Shown: positions 1-11,099, numbered from the stretch's first letter. The stretch is 64,000 bases of DNA from Coffea arabica (GCF_036785885.1 NC_092326.1:7068001-7132000), one strand, 5' to 3'. Translations and numbers: made by a program. Notes: a model not told the origin generated them from the letters alone.

Positions 1-415
1 TGGTAAATCTGTTGGTATAATCGTTAATTCTCTTTTTTGTACTAAGTTAATTCAAAATTAAGGAAAGAAATGATGAACAATTTAAAAACTAATCAATGAT
101 ATGGTGGTGAAAGAAAGTAATTTATGAAATATGTAAGATTTTAATAATTGTGATTTGAAAAAGGTTTTATTATAGTTCTATGTAATAATTTCATTGAAAG
201 CATTAAGATAAGATTAGTTATTTTTTAAAGTTATTTTAGATATCATTAAGATAAGATTAACTATTTTTTAAAGTTATTTTAAAATTAGGGATAATTTTTA
301 AACATACAATATAATATTCAATATGGGTAAAATTCAAATGACTCATAACCCGTTAATTCTCGTCAATTACGCATGCCACATAAGAGTGAGAAATAATTCT
401 AATTAAAATAATTAC

Positions 416-420
<5 letters not shown>

Positions 421-446
<26 letters not shown>
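421..446. repeat. (TA)13 microsatellite
   Basis: Uninterrupted TA dinucleotide run, seen directly. It is probably length-variable between individuals. Confidence 0.95.
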
Positions 447-498
447 GATTACTCCTCTTCTTCTCTCTCCAATTAAAGTTTTTTCATATTTCACTCAC

Positions 499-501
<3 letters not shown>

Positions 502-539
<38 letters not shown>
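502..539. repeat. (TC)19 microsatellite
   Basis: Uninterrupted pyrimidine dinucleotide run, seen directly, about 55 bp after the TA run. Confidence 0.95.
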
Positions 540-544
<5 letters not shown>

Positions 545-2260
545 TTAATTCATCAATTATTTTCATGATTTACTAAATTGGTCTTGGCTTTAATAATTTC
601 TAGTATACTAATTTTACATGCTCTTATATTTTTCTATTTTTAAAATTTTACTCAAAAGGTTCTTTTTTTCAAACACAATGTAATTTAAGTCAAAGAAAAT
701 AATAGTTTAACATGAAAAATAATTCCAAAAAATAGCCTTACTTTCCCTTCAATGTTCATGTACTATATAATGTAATGTAATTTAAACTTACTTTCATCTA
801 ATTATTAGAGAATATGAATATTTGATAGAAGTCAAGTCTTACATGATAAATATGAATACTTGACAAAGGATAAAAGTCAAGATTTACATGACAAGTATAA
901 AAGAGCAAAAAAAAAAAAGGTAAAGTTTTAATAGCATTAGTTGCTTAGAGTTATGATAAAAAAGGAAAAATGCATTTCTTTATTAATTTTTTTATACTAT
1001 AAGTAGAAAAATACATGTTGCATGTCAAAAAAATTTTATACTAAAGTGTTGAATTACAATGACATTATAATAATAATAATTATTTTAAAATGAAATTTAT
1101 TAGAGTTAAATGAAGTTCTATTTACAAAAACTAAATAAATGAATAAATAAAAGTTCTAGAATTGAATAAAAAAGCAAGAATGCATAGAACTAAAAAGATA
1201 CAAGAAAAGATTAAGGCAAAAATTTAATTATAAAATAATAGATCTATTAGAGTGCGAGTGAAAAAGAGAAAAATGAGAATAATAGGAAGAAGAGTGGGAG
1301 ATTCAAATACAAAATACTTAATTAGAGAGAGGGAAAAGTAGCAATTAATGCATAATGAATCCTAGAGAAATCAACGAACATATATAAAGTTAATTGATTG
1401 AAAGTCATTTTGATATTTGAATAAAATACGCTTTAGTGGGAAGATAATTGCTTTGACAATATCGCTTGTCCACTACAAACCCTAGGAAATTTACATGAAA
1501 CAAGCTGAAAAAAACACACTTGAAATCCAAAAGAAAAAACACAAATTTAGGGACAGTAACTTATTGCCGGAGTACTTTTTATAGTGCCGCAGCCGGTTTC
1601 TTGACCGCTAGGGGGGCATTTCTATTAGTTGAACAAAATTGGTTTGGCCTATAGAAAGTGCTCTCGAAAAAATACCACCCTTTTAAATTTACTATTCTCA
1701 ACAGCGAAAAACGTATATAATTTCTTCGTGAAAAGGTGAAAAGCTGAAAAAAAAAAGGTGAAAATAGATTAAAAAAAAAGGTGAAAAAGTGAATTTATTT
1801 ATTTATTATTTCTTCGTTTCATAAAATTTATCATAGTTGTTATTTTTTTTGTTCCAAATTAATTGTCATCTCAGAGAACCACAAAAAGAAACCACAAAAT
1901 TGTATAGTTTCCTAGCTTGCAACGACTTGATATTCAAAGAGTTAGGAGCAATGTCATCAATCAAAATCGGACGAGTCAATAAATTGGAAGTGCGGAAGTC
2001 CTCAGCTCACTTTCAGAGAAGACTTTAGCGACGACTTAAGCGACTTAAGATGTTGAGCTGCATCAATTTCCCGTCCACATATTGAAGTTATAGTCTCGAA
2101 AGACTATTCTACCAGAAGTAATGTCAATCCTGACCTGGCAAGTGGTTAATAAGAGACGACTTAAGCGACAAAAGATAGGCATTCGGTTTATCATTCACAT
2201 TGGACCAACCTTGGCTTCATGCTCAGGTAACCAAGTGTAGTGGGGTGAACCTGCGCGTGC

Positions 2261-2266
2261 CACGTG
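2261..2266 (+). promoter_or_regulatory. G-box / ABRE-like core in LTR U3
   Basis: The palindrome CACGTG lies in the context gccacgtgtcag, which also fits the ABRE core ACGTGTC. bZIP and bHLH factors bind such sites in plant promoters. The copy in the 3' LTR is identical. Function here is inferred from the motif only. Confidence 0.5.
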
Positions 2267-2489
2267 TCAGCTCGGCAGGTCTTGCTCGTCAGGTCGGCTG
2301 TGAGACCTCGCAACTCGCAGGCGCTAGCTCGGCATATGGAGGCCAGCTCGGCCTTACCTATCGATCCTTGAGATGGGCCTATGGGCCGCCGTCTCCGAAC
2401 TTGTAGGAGCCGCCGCACGAAACCCTAAGAAGACTCCGAACCCTACGGGGATTCTGACTTCCACAAGGAAACTACAACCCACTCTGCCC

Positions 2490-2497
2490 TATATAAA
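2490..2497 (+). promoter_or_regulatory. TATA box of the Tat 5' LTR
   Basis: The string tatataaa lies mid-LTR, downstream of U3 sequence, and is repeated at 11631-11638 in the 3' LTR. Transcription would start roughly 30 bp downstream. The ATG at 2500 therefore probably lies upstream of the transcript start, and the true gag start is 2767. Confidence 0.7.
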
Positions 2498-2724
2498 CCA
2501 TGCCTAGGGACAATACAAGGTACGCAAACACAAGTATTCTAGACTATAGCTCCGTGCGCAAGCTAACTGACTTGATCGTCGGAGATATACCGGGGACACC
2601 TGTCCCGTACTTGATCTTTCTTTGTAGGTACACGAGCTCGGCTTCCTCTCGCAGGTCAATTGCGTCTGTTCAGCTCGGCTCGCTACAGCCCAGCTCGGAC
2701 TCAGTTTTTGGCAGTCGCATCAAT

Positions 2725-2741
2725 TGGCGCCGTCTGTGGGA
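2725..2741 (+). other. Primer-binding site (tRNA-Asp type) of the Tat element
   Basis: Directly after the 5' LTR and a two-base spacer comes tggcgccgtctgtggga. Its first ten bases are complementary to the usual 3' end of plant tRNA-Asp, after which the match weakens. Confidence 0.65.
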
Positions 2742-2766
2742 ACACGTTCTTCTTCTCTTGCGAATC

Positions 2767-5700
2767 ATGCCAAAAACGAGGTCTCAGAGGAATGTTGGTG
2801 GCTCTAAGGGGAACGGAGGAAGCAGCCCCCAACAGTCTGCCCGGAGTCCGACCCCTGGAGGTGAGGGGACGGGACTCTCGCGGATTCCACCGGAGCAACT
2901 GGTCCAGGCGGTAGCAGGAAACTTGCCCACCTTCGAGGCCATTGTGGATTATCTTAGGGGGCAGACAGGAGGGCCCCTGGGCCAGGAGCCGAAGAACTCG
3001 GAAGGCCCAACCGAGTCCAGGGCGGGGAGCCCCAACCCCCAGCTCAAACGCGTGCGCCGGGAGCCCTCAAGTGAGCACACCGACAGGGGGGAGCCCATTC
3101 ACAAGCACTCCCGAACTGAGCACCCGGAGCCTGTCCGGAGGTATTCTAGGGATGAACCCTCACCTCGGAAAGAGCAGCTCCAGGTGCAGGACGAGCTGGA
3201 CCTGCTCTTGGATGCCGAGGCAGACAGGTACATCGCGTCCCCTTTCGTGCCTGATATAGAGAACTATCCATTGCCCGCGAAGTTCAAGATACCCCACATG
3301 AAGCCTTACGATGCGACCTCGGATCCGGAGGATCATTTGTTTGCGTTCCTGACCCAAATGCGTCTGCAAACTGCCGCAGATGCAGTCAGGTGCAAGACTT
3401 TTCCCATGTTTCTGGAGGGGAAGGCACGTCAGTGGTTCCAGGGGCTCCCCCCCAGGTCCATTAGGTCCTTTGCTCAGCTTGCTCGGCTGTTCGCGGCCCA
3501 GTTTGTCTTATCACGAGCCTTCTCCAAGAGCACGGCGCATCTGATGACCATTCAGCAAAGGCCTGAGGAATCCCTACGCGAATACATGGTGCGTTTCAAT
3601 AACGAGTCCCTTCAGGTCAGGGATCGTGATGACAAGGTGGTTATGGCAGCCTTCATTAACGGGCTGCGCAAGCAGAAGCTCTACACCGAGCTCGTGGAGA
3701 GACCTCCCAAGTCGGTACGGGAAATGCTGGACCGAGCTCATGAGAAGGCCAATGCGGAGGAGGCTAATCGCCTTAAGAGCGCGCAAGAAAGGCTGAGGGA
3801 TGACAAACGTAGGAGAGGAGCCGACCAGGTGGAGACTCGTCCCAACCAGGGAAGAAAGAGCACTTACGATCGCTTCCCCAGGAGCCGCCCAAGTGGAGGA
3901 GATAAGCCCTGGACTAGCCTCACTGCACCTCGAGCTCGGGTGCTGGCTGTCATGGAACAGGAGGGGCTCTCCCGACCTCCTCGACCTTTGGGAGGGGACA
4001 AAAGCAGACGGGACCAAGGGTTGTTCTGCGCCTATCACCGAGATGTGGGGCACGACACGGAGGATTGCCGTCATCTCAAGAAGGACATTGAGAAACTAAT
4101 CAAACGAGGTCACCTCGGGCAGTTCATACGAGAGGACCGAGCTGACCAGCAACGAGGGAGGTCCCGGTCAGAACGACCCGGCTACCTCCGGGATCGGCCT
4201 CAGGGGCCTCATGGCCGAGCTCCTGAACAGGAAACGCAGAATCTGGCCGGGGTGATTAATACCATTGCAGGAGGACCGGCTGGCGGGGATAGTCATACAG
4301 CTCGGCGGCACAATCGGCCTCCCCCCGCGGGGGAGAGCTCGGCCAAGCGTCTGAAGATGTATGAGGAAATTATCTACGGACCAGAGGACGCAGTCCCTTT
4401 GGCCTCCAACAACCACGAAGCTATTGTAATTGAGGTCATCACCTGCAATTACAAGGTGAAGAAGGTATACATAGACAATGGGAGTGCAATAGACGTGCTG
4501 TATTACAAGACTTTTAAAGAGATGCAGCTGGAGGATAGGCAGCTGGTACCGGTTCGGACTCCATTGATCGGGTTCGCAGGCCCTCCCGTGAGGCCAGAAG
4601 GAATGATCACCCTCATGGTTACGGTCGGGGTATCCCCGAAGTGCCGAACTGTGCCGGTAAACTTCGCGGTGGTTAAGGAGCCGTCGTCATACAACATGAT
4701 TTTGGGACGGCCCACACTGAATGCCCTCCGAGCTGTTTGCTCTACGTTGCACCTCAGCATGAAGTTTCCCACCCCCGAGGGGGTGGCTGAGGTGCTCGGG
4801 GATCCGGAAGTGGCCAGGGCATGCTACATTGCTACCCTCAAGGGTAAAGAGAAGTTAGTAGCCCAGACAGTTTGCTTGGAGCCCTGGGAGCCCATGGAGA
4901 AGGGAGAGAGATTGGAAACTGACGAGGGATTAGCCGATCTGCCCGTCCAGAAGGGCCGACCTGAGCACACCGTGAAGGTCGGCACGGGCCTAGCCGAGCT
5001 GGTCAAGAGCTCATTTGAAGCTCTCTTGGAGGAATATGCTGAGATCTTCGCTTGGAGTGCTGATGACATACCAGGAATCCCTACCGAGCTGGCGGTTCAT
5101 AGGCTACAGGTGGATCCCAGCGTCCGACCCGTGAAACAGAAGAAAAGGAACTTTGCTCCTGAACGAAAGGAGGTCGTCAAAAGCGAGGTGGGTAAGCTGC
5201 TGGAGGCCAGGATCGTTAAGGAGGTCTACTACCCGACCTGGTTGGCTAATCCTGTGCTGGTCAAAAAGGAGGAGAAAGCCTGGAGGATGTGTGTGGATTT
5301 CACAGATTTGAATAAAGCTTGCCCTAAAGATTGTTACCCACTTCCCCGGATTGATCAGCTCGTGGACTCAACGGCAGGTTATGAGATCTTCTGTTTCTTG
5401 GATGCTTTCAAGGGGTACCATCAGATAGCCTTGGACGAGGAGGACCAGGAGAAGACCTCGTTTATCACCGAGGATGGCACATATTGTTACGTCACCATGC
5501 CGTTTGGTTTAAAAAATGCAGGCGCAACCTATCAAAGGCTGGTAAACAAGTTGTTCAGGAATCAGATCGGTCGAAACCTGGAGGTTTATGTGGACGATAT
5601 GTTGGTGAAAAGTCGAACCCAGGAGCAGTTCGTCTCCGACCTGAGGGAGATTTTCGAGATCCTTCGACACTCACGCATGCGACTAAACCCAAAGAAGTGC

Positions 5701-8472
5701 ACTTTTGGGGTCAGGTCGGGAAAATTTCTGGGGTACATGATTTCCAAAGAGGGGGTGAGAGCCAACCCGGACAAGGTTAAGGCCATCATGGATATGGCTC
5801 CACCCCGGAATATTAAAGAGGTGCAGCGTCTGACAGGAAGGATGGCTGCCTTGAACAGGTTCTTGTCCAAATCGGCAGTTCGGGGGTCACCTTTCTTTAA
5901 GGCCCTGAAAGGAGGTCGGCAGTTCGAGTGGAACCCGGAGTGCCAGAAGGCGTTTGACGAGCTTAAGGAACATCTCGCTAGGTTGCCAGCTCTGACCTCT
6001 CCTGAGGTGGGGGAGACCCTGTTCATCTACCTAGCTGCGGGAGAGGGGGCTGTAAGCGCAGTGCTGGTGCGAGAGGAGGACAAGTTACAGAAGCCAGTGT
6101 ATTATGTCAGTCGCGCCCTGCAGGGGGCCGAATCCCGGTACTCGGCGATAGAACGATATGTCTTGGCGCTAGTTCACGCAGCTCGGAAGCTGAGGACTTA
6201 TTTCCAATCTCATCCCGTGGTAGTCATAACGGACCAGCCCTTGAAGCAGATCTTGTCCAAACCCGAGTCTTCAGGTCGAATGGTAAAATGGGCGGTGGAA
6301 TTGTCTGAGTATGACCTGGGATATCAGCCCAGGACGGCCATCAAAGCTCAAGCACTAGCAGATTTCATAGCAGATGGCATCTCTTTTGGGTCGACTGGAG
6401 GGGAGACAGACCAGGCCAGAACGAATAAGGAGGTTGAGGACGCGCGCGCCGCCAGAGCCATACAGACCCCGGAGACTGCCAAGGCCGTACAGATCAGAGA
6501 GGCAGCCGAGGTCCCACGGACCAGAGACGCTGCTGAGGTCGCCCAGGCCAGTCAGGTAGCAGAGGGCGGATCGGCCAGAGAAGCTGGGGAGACCAGACCG
6601 ACCCGAGAGGCTGCAGAGGCCAGGCAGGTCGTAGACACAGCGGAGGTCCGACAGGTCGGAGACGCAGCCGAGGTCGCATATCCCGAAGAAACTGCCAAGG
6701 CCGAACTGGTCGGGACAGCAGCCCAAGACGGGGAGGCTAGGAAAACAGCGGAGCAAACAAAGCCCACGTGGACGCTGTATGTGGATGGCGCGTCCAGCAA
6801 AGAAGGATGCGGAGCAGGGCTTCTCCTAATCAGCCCTACGGGAGAGGAGCTGCCTTACGCGTTAAGGTTTGATTTCAGAGCATCTAATAATGAATCTGAG
6901 TACGAAGCTCTAATTGCAGGAATGGAGATGGCTCGGAAGTTAGGGGCCAGTTCGTTGAAAGTCTATAGCGACTCGCAGCTGATAGTTAACCAGGTAGGGG
7001 GAAGCTACGAGGTCAAAGAGGGGACGCTGAGAAAATACGTGGCCAAGACACATGAGCTGAAGGGCCTGTTTGAACAGTTTGTGCTAGAGCAGATCCCGCG
7101 GAGTCTGAACAAGAGAGCTGATGCCCTGTCCAAACTGGCCTCCACCTCGGTTGGCACCCTAGGTCGGGAGATAGTTGTGGAGGTCGTCAGGAATCGGGCA
7201 TATGACCAGGTCAGTACTGCGGTCATCCAGGTGGTGAGCTCCTGGATGGACCCCATTGTTCGATACTTGGCGCAGGGGGAACTCCCCCCGAGCAGGACAG
7301 AGGCCCGCAAAATCCTCCTTAAGTCGCAGAGGTACACGCTTGTGCAGGGAGTCCTGTATAGGAAGTCCTACTTGCAGCCCTGGCTGAGGTGTATGACACC
7401 TGAGGAGGGGAGCTATGTCTTGCGCGAGTTGCATGAGGGCATCTGTGGCAATCACGTTGGCTCCAGGGTGTTGGCCAAGAAGGGAATGCTGGCCGGGTAC
7501 TATTGGCCCACCATCTTCAGGGACTCGACCGAGCTGGTAGCTCGATGTAAGTCTTGTCAGCTACATGCTCCAGTTCATCATACCCCAACTCGGGAAATGA
7601 TCCCTCTTCATAGCCCGTGGCCGTTCTTCCAGTGGGGAATCGACTTGCTAGGACCTTTTCCCCGAGCTCCCGGTGGCCATGAGTACTTGGTGGTGGCGAT
7701 TGATTACTTCACCAAGTGGATAGAGGCTGAGCCACTTAGCACGATCAGTTGTAGGTCGATACATAAGTTCCTCTGGAGGAACGTAGTCTGCCGATTTGGC
7801 ATTCCCAGGGTTCTCGTTTCGGATAATGGCCGGCAGTTCGCAGATCATTCGCTTCAGGAGTGGTGCATTGAGCTCGGTATCCAGCAGCACTTCACCTCAG
7901 TAGGGCACCCCCAGGCCAATGGGCAGGTCGAGAATATGAACCGGACCATCCTGCACGGCTTAAAGACAAGAATCGAATCAGCCCGGACGGGTTGGCTGGA
8001 TGAGCTGCCCACCATACTATGGGCTTACCGGACTACGCCTCGGACGGCCACACAGGAAACTCCGTTTGTCCTAACATATGGGGTGGAAGCAGTAATCCCT
8101 GCGGAAATTGGGATGCCTTCGGCCAGGGTACAGCACTTCGTGGCCCAAAGCAATGAGGAAGAGATGCGACTCGATCTAGACTTGCTCGAGCATCGAAAAG
8201 AAGAAGCGGCTATAAGAATGGCAAAGTATAAGGGCCAGGTTGCACGCTACTACAATGCCAGGGTAAGGCATCTTTCTTTTAAACCAGGGGACCTGGTAGT
8301 ACGCAGAAATTCAGTCAGCCGAGCTGTGGGCACAGGCAAGTTAGACCCGAACTGGGAAGGCCCGTACGAAGTAAAGGATGTTGGCCGAGCAGGCTATTGC
8401 AAACTAGCTCGTCTGGATGGAAGCGAAGTCCCACGCACGTGGCACAACTCGAATTTAAGGCTTTTTCTTTAA
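2767..8472 (+). CDS. Gag-pol polyprotein of a Tat-lineage Ty3/gypsy element
   Basis: Intact frame of 1,901 residues from the ATG after the LTR (MPKTRSQRN). The same frame opens at 2500, but that ATG lies in the LTR next to the TATA box. Order seen: basic Gag with LEGKARQWFQGL; a zinc-knuckle variant CAYHRDVGHDTEDC near residues 420-433; protease motif DNGSA at 570-574; reverse transcriptase about 820-1000 with YVDD at 941-944; a first RNase H about 1084-1202; an Ala/Glu-rich linker about 1208-1333; a second RNase H beginning WTLYVDGAS at 1335; then integrase. Integrase has an H-H-C-C finger (H1556, C1594, C1597) and a D-D-35-E core at D1626, D1686 and E1722. No stop or frameshift was seen. 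The second RNase H resembles the extra plant-type domain known in Tat elements. The polyprotein would be cleaved to supply all reverse-transcription and integration activities. Confidence 0.95.
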   Translation: MPKTRSQRNVGGSKGNGGSSPQQSARSPTPGGEGTGLSRIPPEQLVQAVAGNLPTFEAIVDYLRGQTGGPLGQEPKNSEGPTESRAGSPNPQLKRVRREPSSEHTDRGEPIHKHSRTEHPEPVRRYSRDEPSPRKEQLQVQDELDLLLDAEADRYIASPFVPDIENYPLPAKFKIPHMKPYDATSDPEDHLFAFLTQMRLQTAADAVRCKTFPMFLEGKARQWFQGLPPRSIRSFAQLARLFAAQFVLSRAFSKSTAHLMTIQQRPEESLREYMVRFNNESLQVRDRDDKVVMAAFINGLRKQKLYTELVERPPKSVREMLDRAHEKANAEEANRLKSAQERLRDDKRRRGADQVETRPNQGRKSTYDRFPRSRPSGGDKPWTSLTAPRARVLAVMEQEGLSRPPRPLGGDKSRRDQGLFCAYHRDVGHDTEDCRHLKKDIEKLIKRGHLGQFIREDRADQQRGRSRSERPGYLRDRPQGPHGRAPEQETQNLAGVINTIAGGPAGGDSHTARRHNRPPPAGESSAKRLKMYEEIIYGPEDAVPLASNNHEAIVIEVITCNYKVKKVYIDNGSAIDVLYYKTFKEMQLEDRQLVPVRTPLIGFAGPPVRPEGMITLMVTVGVSPKCRTVPVNFAVVKEPSSYNMILGRPTLNALRAVCSTLHLSMKFPTPEGVAEVLGDPEVARACYIATLKGKEKLVAQTVCLEPWEPMEKGERLETDEGLADLPVQKGRPEHTVKVGTGLAELVKSSFEALLEEYAEIFAWSADDIPGIPTELAVHRLQVDPSVRPVKQKKRNFAPERKEVVKSEVGKLLEARIVKEVYYPTWLANPVLVKKEEKAWRMCVDFTDLNKACPKDCYPLPRIDQLVDSTAGYEIFCFLDAFKGYHQIALDEEDQEKTSFITEDGTYCYVTMPFGLKNAGATYQRLVNKLFRNQIGRNLEVYVDDMLVKSRTQEQFVSDLREIFEILRHSRMRLNPKKCTFGVRSGKFLGYMISKEGVRANPDKVKAIMDMAPPRNIKEVQRLTGRMAALNRFLSKSAVRGSPFFKALKGGRQFEWNPECQKAFDELKEHLARLPALTSPEVGETLFIYLAAGEGAVSAVLVREEDKLQKPVYYVSRALQGAESRYSAIERYVLALVHAARKLRTYFQSHPVVVITDQPLKQILSKPESSGRMVKWAVELSEYDLGYQPRTAIKAQALADFIADGISFGSTGGETDQARTNKEVEDARAARAIQTPETAKAVQIREAAEVPRTRDAAEVAQASQVAEGGSAREAGETRPTREAAEARQVVDTAEVRQVGDAAEVAYPEETAKAELVGTAAQDGEARKTAEQTKPTWTLYVDGASSKEGCGAGLLLISPTGEELPYALRFDFRASNNESEYEALIAGMEMARKLGASSLKVYSDSQLIVNQVGGSYEVKEGTLRKYVAKTHELKGLFEQFVLEQIPRSLNKRADALSKLASTSVGTLGREIVVEVVRNRAYDQVSTAVIQVVSSWMDPIVRYLAQGELPPSRTEARKILLKSQRYTLVQGVLYRKSYLQPWLRCMTPEEGSYVLRELHEGICGNHVGSRVLAKKGMLAGYYWPTIFRDSTELVARCKSCQLHAPVHHTPTREMIPLHSPWPFFQWGIDLLGPFPRAPGGHEYLVVAIDYFTKWIEAEPLSTISCRSIHKFLWRNVVCRFGIPRVLVSDNGRQFADHSLQEWCIELGIQQHFTSVGHPQANGQVENMNRTILHGLKTRIESARTGWLDELPTILWAYRTTPRTATQETPFVLTYGVEAVIPAEIGMPSARVQHFVAQSNEEEMRLDLDLLEHRKEEAAIRMAKYKGQVARYYNARVRHLSFKPGDLVVRRNSVSRAVGTGKLDPNWEGPYEVKDVGRAGYCKLARLDGSEVPRTWHNSNLRLFL

Positions 8473-8725
8473 GAATCCTGCCCGAGCTGAAAATGGTCGG
8501 CTGGACAGGTCTGCCTTTATTTTAGTAGTTCGGCATTGGGAATTATGAATGTATTCAAAGCTTTGAAATGAAATAGAAATTTTTATAAGTATTGGGAAAG
8601 GAAAAGGCCGCATATATTCAAAATCAAAAAGCATGTACAGGTAGGGGGCCATACAAAACCGAGCTGGCCAGCTCGGACCCTACTCTAGCCTAACATCCTA
8701 CAAGGCTAGTCTAAGTCCTATCAGC

Positions 8726-10935
8726 TTAGCTCTCCCCTTGTTGCTCTTGCTCTGGCTCTGGGGAGAGGGCAGGAAGATTAGGATCGGCAATCAGGGCAGC
8801 CAGGTCGCGCCCATTGGAGTAACCTGTGACGAGCCTGTCAATTTGGTTGGTAGATTGGGGGTTGAAGTCAGGCCATTTGCTCAGGTCAAAGCCTGGCAAC
8901 TTCAGGGACTCCACATCCACCAAGGCCTTCGTGTAGTCGAGTTGCAGGACAGGGCCGTTGAGGAGGGCCAGGTCGTTCATGAAGACTTCAGACTTCTTGA
9001 ACTCTTTGACGCCTAGCTGGCGCCCTTCTTCCCTTGCCGCCTCCACCAGCTCGGCAGATTTTTTCTGCTCTGCCTCCAGGGTCGCAGCCAGTTCGGCCGT
9101 TCTCTTCTTTTCCAGTTCGCAGGAGGAGTTGGCATCTGCAAGTTGCTTCTTCAGGGTCTCCAGCTCGGACTCTGCAGCTTCGAGCTGGCTCGACAACTTC
9201 TCTTTGGCAGCATCAACCTGGGACAGGTTGACCCCCATGTTCTCATACCGCTGAGCCAGCTCGGCCCCCGCAACGTTGAGCTGCATATTAGGTACAGGGT
9301 AAGTAGTCGGCAAAGCTCGAAAGGATGTCAGGGAAAGTGCTGGTTAAGAAGTTACCTGGGTGGTGCTGAGGTAGAAGTGCTCTAACAGCTCAGCGTTGGA
9401 GGCAAGTTGGATGAAGTGGTGATCGCGGGGGAGTACCGCGCCTTTGACGAGCTCCTTCGCCACTTCAGGGAATTGAGCTCGGTCGTTCACCGACAACCCC
9501 CACTTCGGGCAAAAATGGTGGGGGTGCGGGTGTGAGCCCAGCTCGGTAGGGGGCTTCAGGGGAATCACATTCCTCATGCGCCACATAGCGGGGGGAGATT
9601 GTGACGAAGCCTGCTGCTCGGCGGAGCTCACCCCATAATGAGAGGCGATGGCCGTAGAGGGCTCCTCCTGGGACTGGGGGGAAGCCGCCTCTGTCCTGGC
9701 CTTTTTGGCCGTGGACTTCTTTCTTTTCTTCTTTGATCCCCCCCCCAGTGAAGACTGAGCGGCAATTTGGGGAGTGGACACAGGTGGAGGTAGAGGCACC
9801 GTGCTGCTCGGCGCTGTGGAAGGCGCAGGAGTTGGCGTGCTCGCACTGCCTATTCCGCCGATGTTCAGCAGCTGGGAAAACCTCTTCACTGCAGGACAGA
9901 AACACTTGGTCAGTCAGGATGATGGGGGCTCATGGATAGGAGCAGGTCGAGAAAATTACGAGCTGTTAGCTCCTCGGGGGTGATAGGTCGGAGATCGGGG
10001 GCAGGGTCGTTCACCTCTGCTCGGATTAGCCCCGCCGACCAGAGCTGGGCATTGTTAAATTCCTTCACTTTCAGTTGAGCCTCCGAGCTGACCAAGCGGT
10101 CTAGCTCGGCCTCGGGCAGGGGAGAAGGGATTGGATCGGTTACCTGGGTATCCTCCCTCCAAGTTAGGGGGGGAAACCCAGTATTCCTCACAAAAAAGAA
10201 CTGGGCCTTCCAGCCCTTGATGGAAGAAGGCATCTGAGTGAACAGCTCGCGGGTAGGGAGTTCCCCTCCGCTCCTGCGAGCGAAGTAGAACCAACCATGA
10301 ACCGGGCCACTTACCTTCATCTGAAAGAAAGACCTAAATAGGTCCAGAGAATAGGGGATTTCAAGAGCTCGGCACAAAATAAAGAAGCCGAGGATGGACC
10401 GAATGGCGTTGGGAACGACCTGGGTAATTCGAATGCCCCAGAAGGTTAGGATGTCGTAAAGAAATTGGGGAATGGGGAGGCGAAAACCAGCCACGAGCTG
10501 ATCTCTGTAGATAGCCACAAACCCAGGGGGAGGTCGGCAAGCGTACTCCCCTGGCTGGGCTGCCCGAGCCTCGAACTGGGGGAGAATGTCGTACCTCCCC
10601 ACCAGTTCATCCACATCCCCTTGGTCGAGGAGGGGAGGGATAATCTCGACTTCCCCAAAGTCGATGTCTGGTCCCCTAACGGGACCTGCTCTGGCGCGAG
10701 CTGGAGCCACCCCCAGAGGAATCTCTGGGTCAGCAGCGCCAGCCTCGGGCTGAGCAGATGGACCAGGTCGGTTCATGGCTATAGCAAGGCTTGGGATTGG
10801 GGGAGGAAGATATTCAGACCCAGACGAGCTGGAAGGAGAAGGACTGGAGTCGGGTATTTCTATGAATACAGGTCGGGTAATCCTACGCCTAGGTGCTGAG
10901 CTGGTAAGGTCTGAGTGTGTGGAGGAAGACGACAT
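8726..10935 (-). CDS. Antisense three-exon gene of the Tat element (Transposase_28 / 'putative gypsy type transposon' family)
   Basis: On the minus strand, between pol and the 3' LTR. Three open segments join through canonical GT-AG introns that keep frame: exon 1 10935-9960, intron 71 nt; exon 2 9888-9356, intron 75 nt; exon 3 9280-8726. The spliced product is 687 residues. Exon 1 begins MSSSSTHSDL, has a low-complexity Ser/Pro start, then a globular region including FRLPIPQFLYDILTFWGI and GWKAQFFFVRNTGFPPL. That pattern resembles the plant family Pfam calls 'putative gypsy type transposon'. Exon 2 is Pro/Ser-rich with a basic cluster (KKKRKKS), a possible nuclear signal. Exon 3 is a long Glu/Lys/Ala-rich coiled coil and an acidic tail. 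Tat elements such as Grande are known to carry antisense ORFs here, whose function is unsettled. The family call is by recollection, and the splice model is inferred from sites and phase. Confidence 0.8.
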
Positions 10936-11099
10936 AAAAGGAAAGGAGAACTTACTGATGAATGAGGGGGAAGAACTGAGGTGTGCTTAGAGGGTAATCC
11001 TACTCTCGGACGACCTCACTGAATGCGGAGCGAGCTGGAGAAGATTGGAGGAGAAGAGAAAATGAGAAGGAAGGCTTGAGAGTGACGTTTGGTGGGGCC

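Larger units (their letters stand above)
1..2230. other. AT-rich intergenic sequence
   Basis: No coding region, RNA gene or complete mobile element is recognised here. The stretch is strongly AT-rich with short poly(A) and poly(T) runs and two microsatellites, listed separately. The 15-base string gacgacttaagcgac occurs twice, near 2029-2043 and 2154-2168. The only open frames are short and have no recognisable composition. The region ends at the 5-bp target duplication of the Tat element. Confidence 0.7.
2236..2722 (+). repeat. 5' LTR of the Tat element
   Basis: 487 bp, TG...CA, matching 11377-11863 with two substitutions: c/t in gatgggcctatg and t/c in gtcaattgcgtc. It contains a G-box near its start and a TATA box at 2490-2497, so U3 is about 280 bp. 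Confidence 0.95.

Noticed and set aside
2500..2766. Upstream ATG of the Tat gag-pol frame at 2500
   Set aside because: It lies 3 bp after the LTR TATA box, so it is unlikely to be in the RNA; the ATG at 2767 follows the primer-binding site.
6355..6756. 133-codon minus-strand frame opposite the gag-pol linker
   Set aside because: Shadow of the GC-rich repetitive linker; periodic Leu/Gly/Ser composition and no splice or promoter signal.
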